From Magicicada septendecula (lineage: Eukaryota > Arthropoda > Insecta > Hemiptera > Cicadidae), in the NCBI GenBank assembly GCA_034769895.1, contig CM068372.1, forward strand, positions 373,631,258-373,695,257: a DNA stretch of 64,000 nt, given 5' to 3'. Positions 1 through 10,826 of this stretch are shown here, one piece after another (positions within the stretch are counted from its first letter, which is position 1; each line of letters opens with the position of its first letter). A program made the position numbers and the translations under genes. The notes under the pieces are model-generated. The model had not been told where the DNA came from. It saw only the letters and a list, made by a program, of their open reading frames with translations, and did no database searches.

Positions 1-497
1 AAGTAATAACAGCAATTATTTTTTTGTTTACAATTGTTTATTCACTTACCAAATACTAAGACAAAACGTGTGTGATACAACACGTTCTCTTTGGATGAAA
101 CTAAACAAATAAGCTTTAGAGTTTCAAATTGATGTTGTCTGTGTGAAAATATGAAATGTCAGTGTTTTTATTATAGGTATGAAATGAATAGAGGGTGCCA
201 AAAGGTACCTTTTCCGGGTTAAAATATGATATTGAACCGCCCCTGTAGACGCTTTATGTCAGTTATTTATTTGGGGGAAGGGGGAGTGTATGTGACTTTA
301 TCGTTTAGGTTGTTCTAGCTTAGAGAGTGTACATAAAAACTTGATTAATACGACAAATCAATTCCACTATATACTGTATGTAGCCATGTTTTTAATACAT
401 TGAGATTACTCCATACTGGTACTACTATTTCCCTGGCCTGGGCATTGTCTTGTACATTTCAACATTTGTCTTTTAAATATAAGTATGTCACTACTGA
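1..497. other. AT-rich DNA, nothing recognised
   Basis: No coding region with recognisable family features. A G-rich patch near 270-290 is the only compositional irregularity. The right edge meets a Penelope 3' end at about 498. Confidence 0.5.
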
Positions 498-1262
498 CTC
501 AGAACACAAAGTTTTTTATTGGTTAAAACCTAAAAGTTTCACTTTATAGCCTGAACCAGTTTTCGCTTACGGTATTATAAGCTTTGTCAGAGGCTGCCAC
601 TGGGAGCGCTGTCCATCTTGTTCTTGGTGACACCATCAACTTTTGAAGGATCGGTGTTGTGTGTGTGGGGTGTGATATCTTCGAATAATACGTATGATTT
701 GAATTGTGTCTGTTCATTTAGGACGTTGTTTTTATGTGTTTATGTGTGTTTGTATATTTCCAATCATTCAAGAGGGTCAAGTTTTCAACCTTTTGTGTGT
801 TCGTGTAGAATATCCATGTTGCTGTCGATGTTTGTGTATGTGAGGTTTGCTTCAGTGAGGTGGTTTGCAAAGATGGATTCGGTAATGGAGTGTGTTCAAT
901 GTATCTTTGTTTGAAGCAACATCTTGTCTGGCATACGTAGAATTTGTTGCAATCTGAGCAATTTAGTTTGTAAACACCAGGTACGGTAGATCAAATTTGT
1001 TTTGTTGTTTGTGTGTGTGTTTTTATAGTGTGTGTTCTGTTTTGTTTGTATTTTTTTATGCAATTCTGTATCCGGCTTTTTTAAATATCTGGGTTATTTT
1101 TTCAGTATGGTTACTGATGTATGTTAGTGTTATGAATTTGTTGTTTTCTGTCTGTGTCTGTTGTTTGTTTTCTGTTTTGTGTAGGAGTTTATTGAGTATT
1201 GTTCTGTTGTATCCATTGGATTCTGCTAGATATTTTATGGTGTTTAGTTCGTGTTTGTAGTC
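498..1262 (-). pseudogene. Penelope-like element, decayed 3' part (thumb, GIY-YIG endonuclease, 3' end)
   Basis: Read on the minus strand, 1262 to about 1000 resembles the end of a Penelope RT (start YKHELNTIKY, compare ELNTIKYIAI in the intact copy at 60 kb). About 980-910 resembles the GIY-YIG segment: LNCSDCNKFYV corresponds to LNCNDCNSFYI. The frame is interrupted by several stops and shifts, and the conserved glycine after YI is replaced by Cys (YVCQT). The element ends with a terminal module at about 498-590 that recurs at 33.9, 44.2 and 54.9 kb: a CTGA core, GAAA, then an A/T-rich tail ending near 'ttctgagtcag'. Small plus-strand ORFs here are shadows. The copy is dead and 5'-truncated; its right edge near 1262-1380 is blurred. 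Confidence 0.75.
547..590 (-). ncRNA. Hammerhead-ribozyme-like motif in Penelope 3' end (degenerate)
   Basis: Minus strand: CTGACAA, then a clear 5-bp helix GCTTA/TAAGC, then GAA, then a short segment ending in GCTA. The CTGANGA core has A in place of the conserved G, so cleavage is doubtful. Hammerhead motifs are known from Penelope-like elements; placing this copy in that class rests on helix II and its position. Confidence 0.4.
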
Positions 1263-1384
1263 ATTTTCATCTAGTCTTTTCTTCTTCTATTCTTTTCTAG
1301 TCATTTGTCTTTTCTTCTAATCTTATCGTGTTCAAGAAAAATTATTTTCTATAATGTGTGCAGGTAGCAAAAGACATATGGTTG

Positions 1385-1388
1385 TATG
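1385..1388. repeat. Target-site duplication TATG, left edge of LTR array
   Basis: TATG lies directly before the LTR terminus TGAAAC at 1389. The same TATG follows the opposite terminus GTTACA at 26902-26905. Four bp is a normal Gypsy-type duplication. A 4-bp match is weak alone, but it falls exactly at TG/CA termini on both sides. Confidence 0.6.
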
Positions 1389-2471
1389 TGAAACAATAGT
1401 CTTTTTATTGAATTATTAATATATTCGAGTCCCTGTTCTTGGGTGTCACTGAAACTAAATAATTTAATTCAAATAATAAAATCTTATCTTACCTTCGGGT
1501 TCTCCTCCAGGGTCTTACAGACGAAAACAGCTGCAGACAAGATTATCTGGGTTTAAGTTACGAAAAAATAGCACTAACACCAATTTTTCGTATTCTAAAA
1601 CAACTAGCTTTCTTTAATGCAATATTTGCTTTCACTTTACATTTACACTACACTTTCAATAAAAAACGAGAAGGCATGAATACTTAATCAATTAATATAA
1701 ACTAATATGAAAATGACTTAACAATAACGCAATATAACAATGACTTAACCAGCACTTTGCAACAATCTCTTACTCATACTCTTTACATTTTTTTTTTTTT
1801 TTTTAAACCCCGTTATTATAGCTCTGTATTTGTATTTATTTTATGGATTTGTAGTATTCTTCTGATAATGTTATGAAAGGTACTTAACACATCCACGGCG
1901 TTCCTAACTGTTTCCTCACCGCCTCGTGTGGTTAGCTGTTTCGGGTCACTTCAAAATGTTATTTCAATAGTTCATGAATTCTTTACACTGCCGCGACACA
2001 CTCCGTCTTATTTAATTTACCATGGCTTTAAGTTACACTTTACACTTTTGTAACATTTTGTCGGCCGACTTTAATTTGCTCGAACACTAATAGTTTTTTA
2101 ATTATTTGACCGCTATATAGTTTACACATTTTAATAGTTGTACTGGATAGCCGAATTTATTTATGGCCTATCTTACACGTCCGAGGTCACTGTTTTTATT
2201 TTAACTTATAGATGACTGCCTGCTTAGGGTAACCGTCTGCCGTCTGATGCAAACACTGGTGATAAAGTGTTCCTACTGTGATTTACACAGAGACTGAGCT
2301 GGCAAGCTGTTGCGTAATACTTCTGGGCTGGGCAGACTCAGACATTAAACATAAACAGTCTACCATAACATTGTATGTCACAATGGGGCACCTCACAGGT
2401 GAATCCCAACTGCTTTCAAATTAAAACTGAATTGAATTATTCTTTCTAGCATACAATTCTGTACCGTTACA
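1389..2471 (-). repeat. Family A LTR 1 (leftmost; the 3' LTR of the array)
   Basis: 1083 bp. It contains the 60-bp extension at its left end, but the embedded primer-site copy is decayed (1429-1449 differs from the clean copies in its last part). It is more diverged at the U5 end than LTRs 2-6, as expected for a terminal LTR not homogenised with the rest. It abuts the TATG duplication. Confidence 0.8.
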
Positions 2472-2490
2472 ATACCCCCCCCAATGAGAG
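2472..2490 (-). promoter_or_regulatory. Polypurine tract of family A unit 1
   Basis: On the minus strand CCTCTCATT is followed by a run of G and TATTG, directly before the LTR start TGTAACGG. This is the expected place for the plus-strand primer. Equivalent tracts follow LTRs 2-5 (from 6510, 10549, 14592, 22867) and the relative at 46822. The G run varies from 7 to 10 between units. Confidence 0.75.
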
Positions 2491-2527
2491 GTTTTATGCC
2501 GAAGTATAAAAACTGACATTGCCTAAC

Positions 2528-2746
2528 CTAAGAGGACCAGTTAAGATATGGCGCCGCAACCCCCCTTAAACCCTTACTAAAATCATGGGTACTTACCCCC
2601 CTAGTCTGGTGGCTGCGGCTGCACCCATCCGACCTTACTGGACTTCTCTGCTCGAGATCCCAACACCATAAAATCAGATAGGCGCCCGCCACAGTATCAC
2701 CTGACTCTGTAACATTTAAGCAAAATATTAACAAATGGCCTTCCAT
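2528..2746 (-). CDS. Conserved 72-aa ORF next to the polypurine tract, unit 1
   Basis: A 72-residue frame starting MEGHLLIF and containing CWDLEQRSPVRSDGC. It is open in all five units even though gag is broken in four. A homologous stretch occurs in the relative at 46892-47110 with the same WDLEQRSPVRSDGC core but an in-frame stop near its beginning. I do not recognise the family. There is no clear signal peptide or membrane segment. DNA conservation between the two families looks uniform rather than concentrated at silent positions, so this may be a conserved RNA or DNA element that happens to be open. A splice donor-like site in the LTR could in principle feed a spliced transcript here; no acceptor was identified. 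Confidence 0.3.
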   Translation of the reverse strand: MEGHLLIFCLNVTESGDTVAGAYLILWCWDLEQRSPVRSDGCSRSHQTRGVSTHDFSKGLRGVAAPYLNWSS

Positions 2747-3954
2747 TACTCCATATCCCCAACTGATTCGTTCCCTCTTAGTCGTACTGGTTCATTAACA
2801 AAGTACTGGTTGACTTTTCTCAAAGTAATGGTTGCGTATTTCTACAATACAATATGCATCACCCACCAAAATCATACATGGATTACATAAAATACAAATC
2901 TTATACTAACAACCTTATTATAGGATACATACTAAAAACAAAATGTATTATTACCTTTAAAAAATAGAATCTATGAACATTATAATTTTAATCTCAATTA
3001 TCCATTACCCAAACCTTTTCCATATTTATCTGTTATTATCCATTCTATTATTATTACATTATTCAATCCTCTGTCACGCAATTCAAAACAAAATAAACTT
3101 AAATTCATTATTAAAATTTTCCTTTTCAACTAATTTAATTTCTGCTCAAATTTAATTTAATTTAATTTAATTCATCAACTCCTAATTATATCAATCTCAT
3201 TTGTTCAAGACAATTTCATTTACTTTAATTACCTTTTTCAAAATGATTCTACATTAACATGAAAAATTACCCTAATTTCTTCACATCTGGTATTTCTTTT
3301 GTTTCATAATAGAATTTACTCATGGCAATGATTCATCAAAATAAAACAGTTATCAACTCGATCATGACTGTAAACATTAGTCACACAACAGACAACATAC
3401 CTGTTTACATCCACAGTTGTATACAAGGCTTGTTTTATAAACAGACGCAGTCTCAACATTCCTGATTACATTACAACTTCCTTCAATTTCCGGTTTCTAT
3501 AAATCTTGTAATTCTTTAGTTACATTATTTAAAACACACAATGCAAAATAAAATTCATTAGTACCTCTTGTTCCTTAGTTAGCAAAATAAAATGTTAATA
3601 TTTATTATTATACCCTTCATTCTTATTACAAACATGTGTTACACATCAGCTATAATATACATTCCAACAAGATAATTTTGACATAATACATTTAACACTA
3701 ACACATTTATTTACAAATCTTCGTCATAATTTTACTATTTACCACACTTCGTTACCTAAATAAGCCAAGTAATTACCATTAACTCAAATAATTTACATGT
3801 TCATTCATGTATAGTCTAACCCCCGTCATCGAAAATTAATCTTATTTTCACAGAACACATTTCATTTTTATTTACATTCATCATACGGCTATTTTTTGTG
3901 TTATAACAATAAGAATTTGTTTTTTCCATTGTACCATAATAATAATGCATAGGG
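2747..3954 (-). other. Non-coding 3' internal region of family A (representative of all units)
   Basis: AT-rich stretch between gag and the 3' block, repeated in every unit. It includes a short TTTAA-type microsatellite (3150-3171) and no recognisable pol domain on either strand. The 100-aa plus-strand frames in units 3-5 are broken in units 1 and 2 and are hydrophobic only because of AT-rich composition. Around 3835-3955 the minus strand carries a reading frame ending RLIFDDGG that matches the C-terminus of the relative's gag but is out of frame with gag here. The relative at 47-48 kb is homologous over most of this stretch. Confidence 0.6.
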
Positions 3955-5277
3955 TTACCCCCCATTATTACTTTTACCCCCCCCCATTATTACTTTATCA
4001 TAAATCATGTCTACATTAGTATTTTTTGTCCCGTCTCCGTTGGGATTCATTGTTACACCCAGGTGAGTTACCTCATTATCACACTTATCAGCTACTACAA
4101 GAACACTAATTCTCCCCACAGGTAAATGTTTATCATTATCAACTACACTATACTCATTGTTAGCTACTGCACCAGGTAAGTCTTTATTATTGATAATAAT
4201 TCTCTCATTATTTAACTCCTTAATTAATCCTTCATAATCTCCACTTAACCTGAACAACTCTAAAACTCTATTTCTTTCTTTATTATCACTCTCCCGACCC
4301 AGTTTCATATTCTCATTCCACACAGAGGGCAATACCACTTTATTATTTAAACACCATCTGGCTGTACCAGATATACACAAAAATCTATTTTGACCATCTG
4401 CCGACCCATTGTCGCCCAAATGTCCTAGTGAGGATCTCTTATCCCTATAAACAACTTGTGAAATCTCTGCTTCACATTTAACCCCATAAAAATTTGCCCC
4501 CTGTTCACCCTGTACAATTAAACTATTTCTATACTCCCTTTCTAAATAATTACAATCTGTAACTAGCAATCCTCTAACCTCAACTAATTTTCTACTCTTA
4601 ATATCACTACCACTATTACTCAATCTATCACTATTATTTTCATTCAATAATATATCACTCTTGTTAGCGTCATCATAACTAACATTATTATTCACCTTGT
4701 TTACTGTTACTTCCTTGTTTCTATTATCATTAGCACATAACTTACCATCATAATTACAGTTTTCTGTCACCCTTACACTCTCAGTATTATAACCATTGTT
4801 TACTTGTTTTGTTGAGTCTATCAACTTATCCCATTTTTTGTCACTTTCGTCAAAACGTTTATTTAATTCACCGAATTTAATCTCGTTGGTGTCAAAACGT
4901 TTGTTTATATTGGTAATTATTTCATTGAATTTAGTTTCAAATTTTTCCTCACTATTGTCTAAGCGATTATTTAAGGCATTTAATTTAACGTTAAGTTCAT
5001 TAAAATTGGTTTCGAGTTTATTACTTCGTTCATCAAATTTATTACATAACAATGTGTTGTGTTTTTCGAACATTAGTTGTATCATGTTCAGTATATCGTT
5101 ATTGTCACCTTGTTTGTTTTGGATAGGCGTTGAATGAATCCTAGCGCCTGCCATTGTCATGGACTCAGTTAGGCTTATTTCGTTTACTACCGTTTCGGTT
5201 ACTATTTTATTTACTTGATTTTCAGTACTAGTACTAGTTAACTCAACATTGTTGACTTTATCACTATTGTTTTCCAT
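3955..5277 (-). CDS. Family A gag-like protein, unit 1 (intact, 440 aa)
   Basis: The only uninterrupted copy. Residues 1-60 are Asn/Ser/Thr-rich. Residues about 61-157 form heptad-patterned segments (KFDERSNKLETNFNEL, NKRFDESDKKWDKL) typical of a coiled coil, as in many insect Gypsy gag proteins. The rest is charged, with WNENMKLGRE and an AxNEYSVVDNDKHLPV segment shared with the relative. No CCHC zinc knuckle and no DTG/DSG protease motif are visible. The start MENNS is the first ATG after the leader and is shared with the relative. Translation ends just after a run of nine G, giving the tail MGGGKSNNGG; the other units have seven G and end at MGG. A structural role is inferred from position behind the primer site and from the coiled coil. 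Confidence 0.7.
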   Translation of the reverse strand: MENNSDKVNNVELTSTSTENQVNKIVTETVVNEISLTESMTMAGARIHSTPIQNKQGDNNDILNMIQLMFEKHNTLLCNKFDERSNKLETNFNELNVKLNALNNRLDNSEEKFETKFNEIITNINKRFDTNEIKFGELNKRFDESDKKWDKLIDSTKQVNNGYNTESVRVTENCNYDGKLCANDNRNKEVTVNKVNNNVSYDDANKSDILLNENNSDRLSNSGSDIKSRKLVEVRGLLVTDCNYLEREYRNSLIVQGEQGANFYGVKCEAEISQVVYRDKRSSLGHLGDNGSADGQNRFLCISGTARWCLNNKVVLPSVWNENMKLGRESDNKERNRVLELFRLSGDYEGLIKELNNERIIINNKDLPGAVANNEYSVVDNDKHLPVGRISVLVVADKCDNEVTHLGVTMNPNGDGTKNTNVDMIYDKVIMGGGKSNNGG

Positions 5278-5425
5278 TTTTATATTATTGTTTACTTATA
5301 CACTTATGCTTACTAAACTACACAATCGCCCTCACTCCCAAATAATCCTTGTCTGCAACTTAATTAGGTCTGATCTGTGTGATTAAACTAAATCACACAA
5401 ATCGTCCAACTGTTTCGGGCGCCAG

Positions 5426-6509
5426 TGAAACAATATTGTTTTTATTTCATATAATAAAATATTCGAGTCCCTGTTCGGGCGCCAGTGAAACAATATTATT
5501 TCCATGTAATTAATAATATAATATCTTACCTTCGGGTTCTCCTCCAGGGTCTTACAGACGAAAACAGCTGCAGACAAGATTATCTGGGTTTAAGTTACGA
5601 AAAAATAGCACTAACACCAATTTTTCGTATTCTAAAACAACTAGCTTTCTTTAATGCAATATTTGCTTTCACTTTACATTTACACTACACTTTCAATAAA
5701 AAACGAGAAGGCATGAATACTTAATCAATTAATATAAACTAATATGAAAATGACTTAACAATAACGCAATATAACAATGACTTAACCAGCACTTTGCAAC
5801 ACTCTCTTACTCATACTCTTTACATTTCTTTTTGTTTTTTAAAAACGCCGTTATTATAGCTCTGTATTTGTATTTATTTTATGGATTTGTGGTATTGTTC
5901 TGATAATGTTATGAAAGGTACTTAACACATCCACGGCGTTCCTAACTGCTTCCTCACCGCCTCGTGTGGTTAGCTGTTTCGGGTCACTTCAAAATGTTAT
6001 TTCAATAGTTCATGAATTCTTTACACTGCCGCGACACACTCCGTCTTATTTAATTTACCATGGCTTTAAGTTATACTTTACACTTTTGTAACATTTTGTC
6101 GGCCGACTTTAATTTGCTCGAACACTAATAGTTTTTTAATTATTTGACCGCTATATAGTTTACACATTTTAATAGTTGTACTGGATAGCCGAATTTATTT
6201 ATGGCCTATCTTACACGTCCGAGGTCACTGTTTTTATTTTAACTTATAGATGACTGCCTGCTTAGGGTAACCGTCTGCCGTCTGATGCAAACACTGGTGA
6301 TAAAGTGTTCCTACTGTGATTTACACAGAGACTGAGCTGGCAAGCTGTTGCGTAATACATCTGGGCTGGGCAGACTCAGACATTAAACATAAACAGTCTA
6401 CCATAACATTGTATGTCACAATGGGGCACCTCACAGGTGAATCCCAACTGCTTTCAAATTAAAACTGAATTGAATTATTCTTTCTAGCATACAATTCTGT
6501 ACCGTTACA
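5426..6509 (-). repeat. Family A LTR 2
   Basis: 1084 bp, TGTAACGG to GTTTCA on the minus strand. The U5 end contains the 60-bp tandem module with an exact tRNA-Lys primer site embedded. A conserved splice donor-like CGAAG/GTAAGA lies at about 5524-5532. A TATATAG motif occurs on the minus strand in the middle of the LTR. Confidence 0.85.
5467..5484 (-). promoter_or_regulatory. tRNA-Lys(UUU)-type primer-binding site inside LTR 2
   Basis: Minus strand TGGCGCCCGAACAGGGAC, an exact 18-nt complement to the 3' end of tRNA-Lys(UUU). The match continues about 5 nt further (TCGAA) into the T loop. It lies 60 bp inside the LTR terminus deduced from the array's target duplication. A second, imperfect site (TGGCGCCCGAAACAG) sits immediately outside that terminus at about 5411-5424. 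Confidence 0.8.
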
Positions 6510-6565
6510 ATACCCCCCCCAATGAGAGGTTTTATGCCGAAGTATAAAAACTGACATTGCCTAAC

Positions 6566-6784
6566 CTAAGAGGACCAGTTAAGATATGGCGCCGCAACCC
6601 CCCTTAAACCCTTACTAAAATCATGGGTACTTACCCCCCTAGTCTGGTGGCTGCGGCTGCACCCATCCGACCTTACTGGACTTCTCTGCTCGAGATCCCA
6701 ACACCATAAAATCAGATAGGCGCCCGCCACAGTATCACCTGACTCTGTAACATTTAAGCAAAATATTAACAAATGGCCTTCCAT
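6566..6784 (-). CDS. Conserved 72-aa ORF, unit 2
   Basis: Same product as at 2528-2746 (ends YLNWSS). Open; function unknown. Confidence 0.3.
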   Translation of the reverse strand: MEGHLLIFCLNVTESGDTVAGAYLILWCWDLEQRSPVRSDGCSRSHQTRGVSTHDFSKGLRGVAAPYLNWSS

Positions 6785-8014
6785 TACTCCATATCCCCAA
6801 CTGATTCGTTCCCTCTTAGTCGTACTGGTTCATTAACAAAGTACTGGTTGACTTTTCTCAAAGTAATGGTTGCGTATTTCTACAATACAATATGCATCAC
6901 CGACCAAAATCATACATGGATTACATAAAATACAAATCTTATACTAACAACCTTATTATAGGATACATACTAAAAACAAAATGTATTATTACCTTTAAAA
7001 AAATAGAATCTATGAACATTATAATTTTAATCTCAATTATCCATTATCCAAACCTTTTCCATATTTATCTGTTATTATCCATTCTATTATTATTACATTA
7101 TTCAATCCTCTGTCACGCAATTCAAAACAAAATAAATTAAAATTCATTATTAAAATTCACCTTTTCAATTAATTTAATTCCTGCTCAATTTTAATTTAAT
7201 TTAATTTAATTCATCAACTCCTAATTATATCAATCTCATTTGTTCAAGACAATTTCATTTACTTTAATTACCTTTTTCAAAATGATTCTACATTAACATG
7301 AAAAATTACCTTCATTTCTTCACATCTGGTATTTCTTTTGTTTCATAATAGAATTTACTCATGGCAATGATTCATCAAAATAAAACAGTTATCAACTCGA
7401 TCATGATTGTAAACATTAGTCACACAACAGACAACATACCTGTTTACATCCACAGTTGTATACAAGGCTTGTTTTATAAACAGACGCAGTCTCAACATTC
7501 CTGATTACATTACAACTTCCTTCAATTTCCGGTTTCTATAAATCTTGTAATTCTTTAGTTACATTATTTAAAACACACAATGCAAAATAAAATTCATTAG
7601 TACCTCTTGTTCTTGATTAGTTAGCAAAATAAAATGTTAATATTTATTATTATACCCTTCATTCTTATTACAAACATGTGTTACACATCAGCTATAATAT
7701 ACATTCCAACAAGATAATTTTGACATAATACATTTAACACTAACACATTTATTTACAAATCTTCGTCATAATTTTACTATTTACCACACTTCGTTACCTA
7801 AATAAGCCAAGTAATTACCATTAACTCAAATAATTTACATGTTCATTCATGTATAGTCTAACCCCCGTCATCGAAAATTAATCTTATTTTCACAGAACAC
7901 ATTTCATTTTTATTTACATTCATCATACGGCTATTTTTTGTGTTATAACAATAAGAATTTGTTTTTTCCATTGTACCATAATAATAATGCATAGGGTTAC
8001 CCCCATTATTACTT

Positions 8015-9316
8015 TTACCCCCCCATTATTACTTTATCATAAATCATGTCTACATTAGTATTTTTTGTCCCGTCTCCGTTGGGATTCATTGTTACACCCA
8101 GGTGAGTTACCTCATTATCACACTTATCAGCTACTACAAGGACACTAATTCTCCCCACAGGTAAATGTTTATCATTATCAACTACACTATACTCATTGTT
8201 AGCTACTGCACCAGGTAAGTCTTTATTATTGATAATAATTCTCTCATTATTTAACTCCTTAATTAATCCTTCATAATCTCCACTTAACCTGAACAACTCT
8301 AAAACTCTATTTCTTTCTTTATTATCACTCTCCCGACCCAGTTTCATATTCTCATTCCACACAGAGGGCAATACCACTTTATTATTTAAACACCATCTGG
8401 CTGTACCAGATATACACAAAAATCTATTTTGACCATCTGCCGACCCATTGTCGCCCAAATGTCCTAGTGAGGATCTCTTATCCCTATAAACAACTTGTGA
8501 AATCTCTGCTTCACATTTAACCCCATAAAAATTTGCCCCCTGTTCACCCTGTACAATTAAACTATTTCTATACTCCCTTTCTAAATCATTACAATCTGTA
8601 ACTAGCAATCCTCTAACCTCAACTAATTTTCTACTCTTAATATCACTACCACTATTACTCAATCTATCACTATTATTTTCATTCAATAATATATCACTCT
8701 TGTTAGCGTCATCATAACTAACATTATTATTCACCTTGTTTACTGTTACTTCCTTGTTTCTATTATCATTAGCACATAACTTACCATCATAATTACAGTT
8801 TTCTGTCACCCTTACACTCTCAGTATTACAACCATTGTTTACTTGTTTTGTTGAGTCTATCAACTTATCCCATTTTTTGTCACTTTCGTCAAAACGTTTA
8901 TTTAATTCACCGAATTTAATCTAGTTGGTGTCAAAACGTTTGTTTATATTGGTAATTATTTCATTGAATTTAGTTTCAAATTTTTCCTCACTATTGTCTA
9001 AGCGATTATTTAAGGCATTTAATTTAACGTTAAGTTCATTAAAATTGGTTTCGAGTTTATTACTTCGTTCATCAAATTTATTACATAACAATGTGTTGTG
9101 TTTTTCGAACATTAGTTGTATCATGTTCAGTATATCGTTATTGTCACCTTGTTTGTTTTGGATAGGCGTTGAATGAATCCTAGCGCCTGCCATTGTCATG
9201 GACTCATTTAGGCTTATTTCGTTTACTACCGTTTTGGTTACTATTGTATTTACTTGATTTTCAGTACTAGTACTAGTTAACTCAACATTGTTGACTTTAT
9301 CACTATTGTTTTCCAT
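8015..9316 (-). pseudogene. Family A gag-like gene, unit 2 (nonsense)
   Basis: Same gene as 3955-5277. A TAG replaces a glutamate codon at about 8920, within the coiled-coil segment. The frame is otherwise open on both sides, so this is a single recent nonsense change. It ends MGG after a run of seven G. Confidence 0.75.
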
Positions 9317-9464
9317 TTTTATATTATTGTTTACTTATACACTTATGCTTACTAAACTACACAATCGCCCTCACTCCCAAATAATCCTTGTCTGCAACTT
9401 AATTAGGTCTGATCTGTGTGATTAAACTAAATCACACAAATCGTCCAACTGTTTCGGGCGCCAG

Positions 9465-10548
9465 TGAAACAATATTGTTTTTATTTCATATAATAAAATA
9501 TTCGAGTCCCTGTTCGGGCGCCAGTGAAACAATATTATTTCCATGTAATTAATAATATAATATCTTACCTTCGGGTTCTCCTCCAGGGTCTTACAGACGA
9601 AAACAGCTGCAGACAAGATTATCTGGGTTTAAGTTACGAAAAAATAGCACTAACACCAATTTTTCGTATTCTAAAACAACTAGCTTTCTTTAGTGCAATA
9701 TTTGCTTTCACTTTACATTTACACTACACTTTCAATACAAAACGAGAAGGCATGAATACTTAATCAATTAATATAAACTAATATGAAAATGACTTAACAA
9801 TAACGCAATATAACAATGACTTAACCAGCACTTTGCAACACTCTCTTACTCATACTCTTTACATTTCTTTTTGTTTTTTAAAAACGCCGTTATTATAGCT
9901 CTGTATTTGTATTTATTTTATGGATTTGTGGTATTGTTCTGATAATGTTATGAAAGGTACTTAACACATCCACGGCGTTCCTAACTGCTTCCTCACCGCC
10001 TCGTGTGGTTAGCTGTTTCGGGTCACTTCAAAATGTTATTTCCATAGTTCATGAATTCTTTACACTGCCGCGACACACTCCGTCTTATTTAATTTACCAT
10101 GGCTTTAAGTTATACTTTACACTTTTGTAACATTTTGTCGGCCGACTTTAATTTGCTCGAACACTAATAGTTTTTTAATTATTTGACCGCTATATAGTTT
10201 ACACATTTTAATAGTTGTACTGGATAGCCGAATTTATTTATGGCCTATCTTACACGTCCGAGGCCACTGTTTTTATTTTAACTTATAGATGACTGCCTGC
10301 TTAGGGTAACCGTCTGCCGTCTGATGCAAACACTGGTGATAAAGTGTTCCTACTGTGATTTACACAGAGACTGAGCTGGCAAGCTGTTGCGTAATACGTC
10401 TGGGCTGGGCAGACTCAGACATTAAACATAAACAGTCTACCATAACATTGTATGTCACAATGGGGCACCTCACAGGTGAATCCTAACTGCTTTCAAATTA
10501 AAACTGAATTGAATTATTCTTTCTAGCATACAATTCTGTACCGTTACA
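9465..10548 (-). repeat. Family A LTR 3
   Basis: 1084 bp, same structure as LTR 2, including the 60-bp U5 module. Confidence 0.85.
9506..9523 (-). promoter_or_regulatory. Embedded tRNA-Lys primer-binding site, LTR 3
   Basis: Exact 18-nt site as in LTR 2. Confidence 0.75.
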
Positions 10549-10607
10549 ATACCCCCCCCCCCAATGAGAGGTTTTATGCCGAAGTATAAAAACTGACATT
10601 GCCTAAC

Positions 10608-10826
10608 CTAAGAGGACCAGTTAAGATATGGCGCCGCAACCCCCCTTAAACCCTTACTAAAATCATGGGTACTTACCCCCCTAGTCTGGTGGCTGCGGCT
10701 GCACCCATCCGACCTTACTGGACTTCTCTGCTCGAGATCCCAACACCATAAAATCAGATAGGTGCCCGCCACAGTATCACCTGACTCTGTAACATTTAAG
10801 CAAAATATTAACAAATGGCCTTCCAT
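10608..10826 (-). CDS. Conserved 72-aa ORF, unit 3
   Basis: Same product as at 2528-2746, with one Ala to Thr change. Open. Confidence 0.3.
   Translation of the reverse strand: MEGHLLIFCLNVTESGDTVAGTYLILWCWDLEQRSPVRSDGCSRSHQTRGVSTHDFSKGLRGVAAPYLNWSS

Noticed and set aside
2600..2680. tRNA-like A/B-box resemblance in the conserved 3' block
   Set aside because: 'GTTCGAGATCC' is near a B box, but the A box and spacing are not convincing, and no tRNA fold could be drawn.
4796..5137. 113-aa plus-strand ORF in each gag gene
   Set aside because: Antisense shadow of the gag coiled-coil segment.
5485..5724. 79-aa plus-strand ORF present in the LTRs
   Set aside because: Antisense to the LTR, overlaps the U5/primer region, and is conserved only because the LTRs are nearly identical copies.
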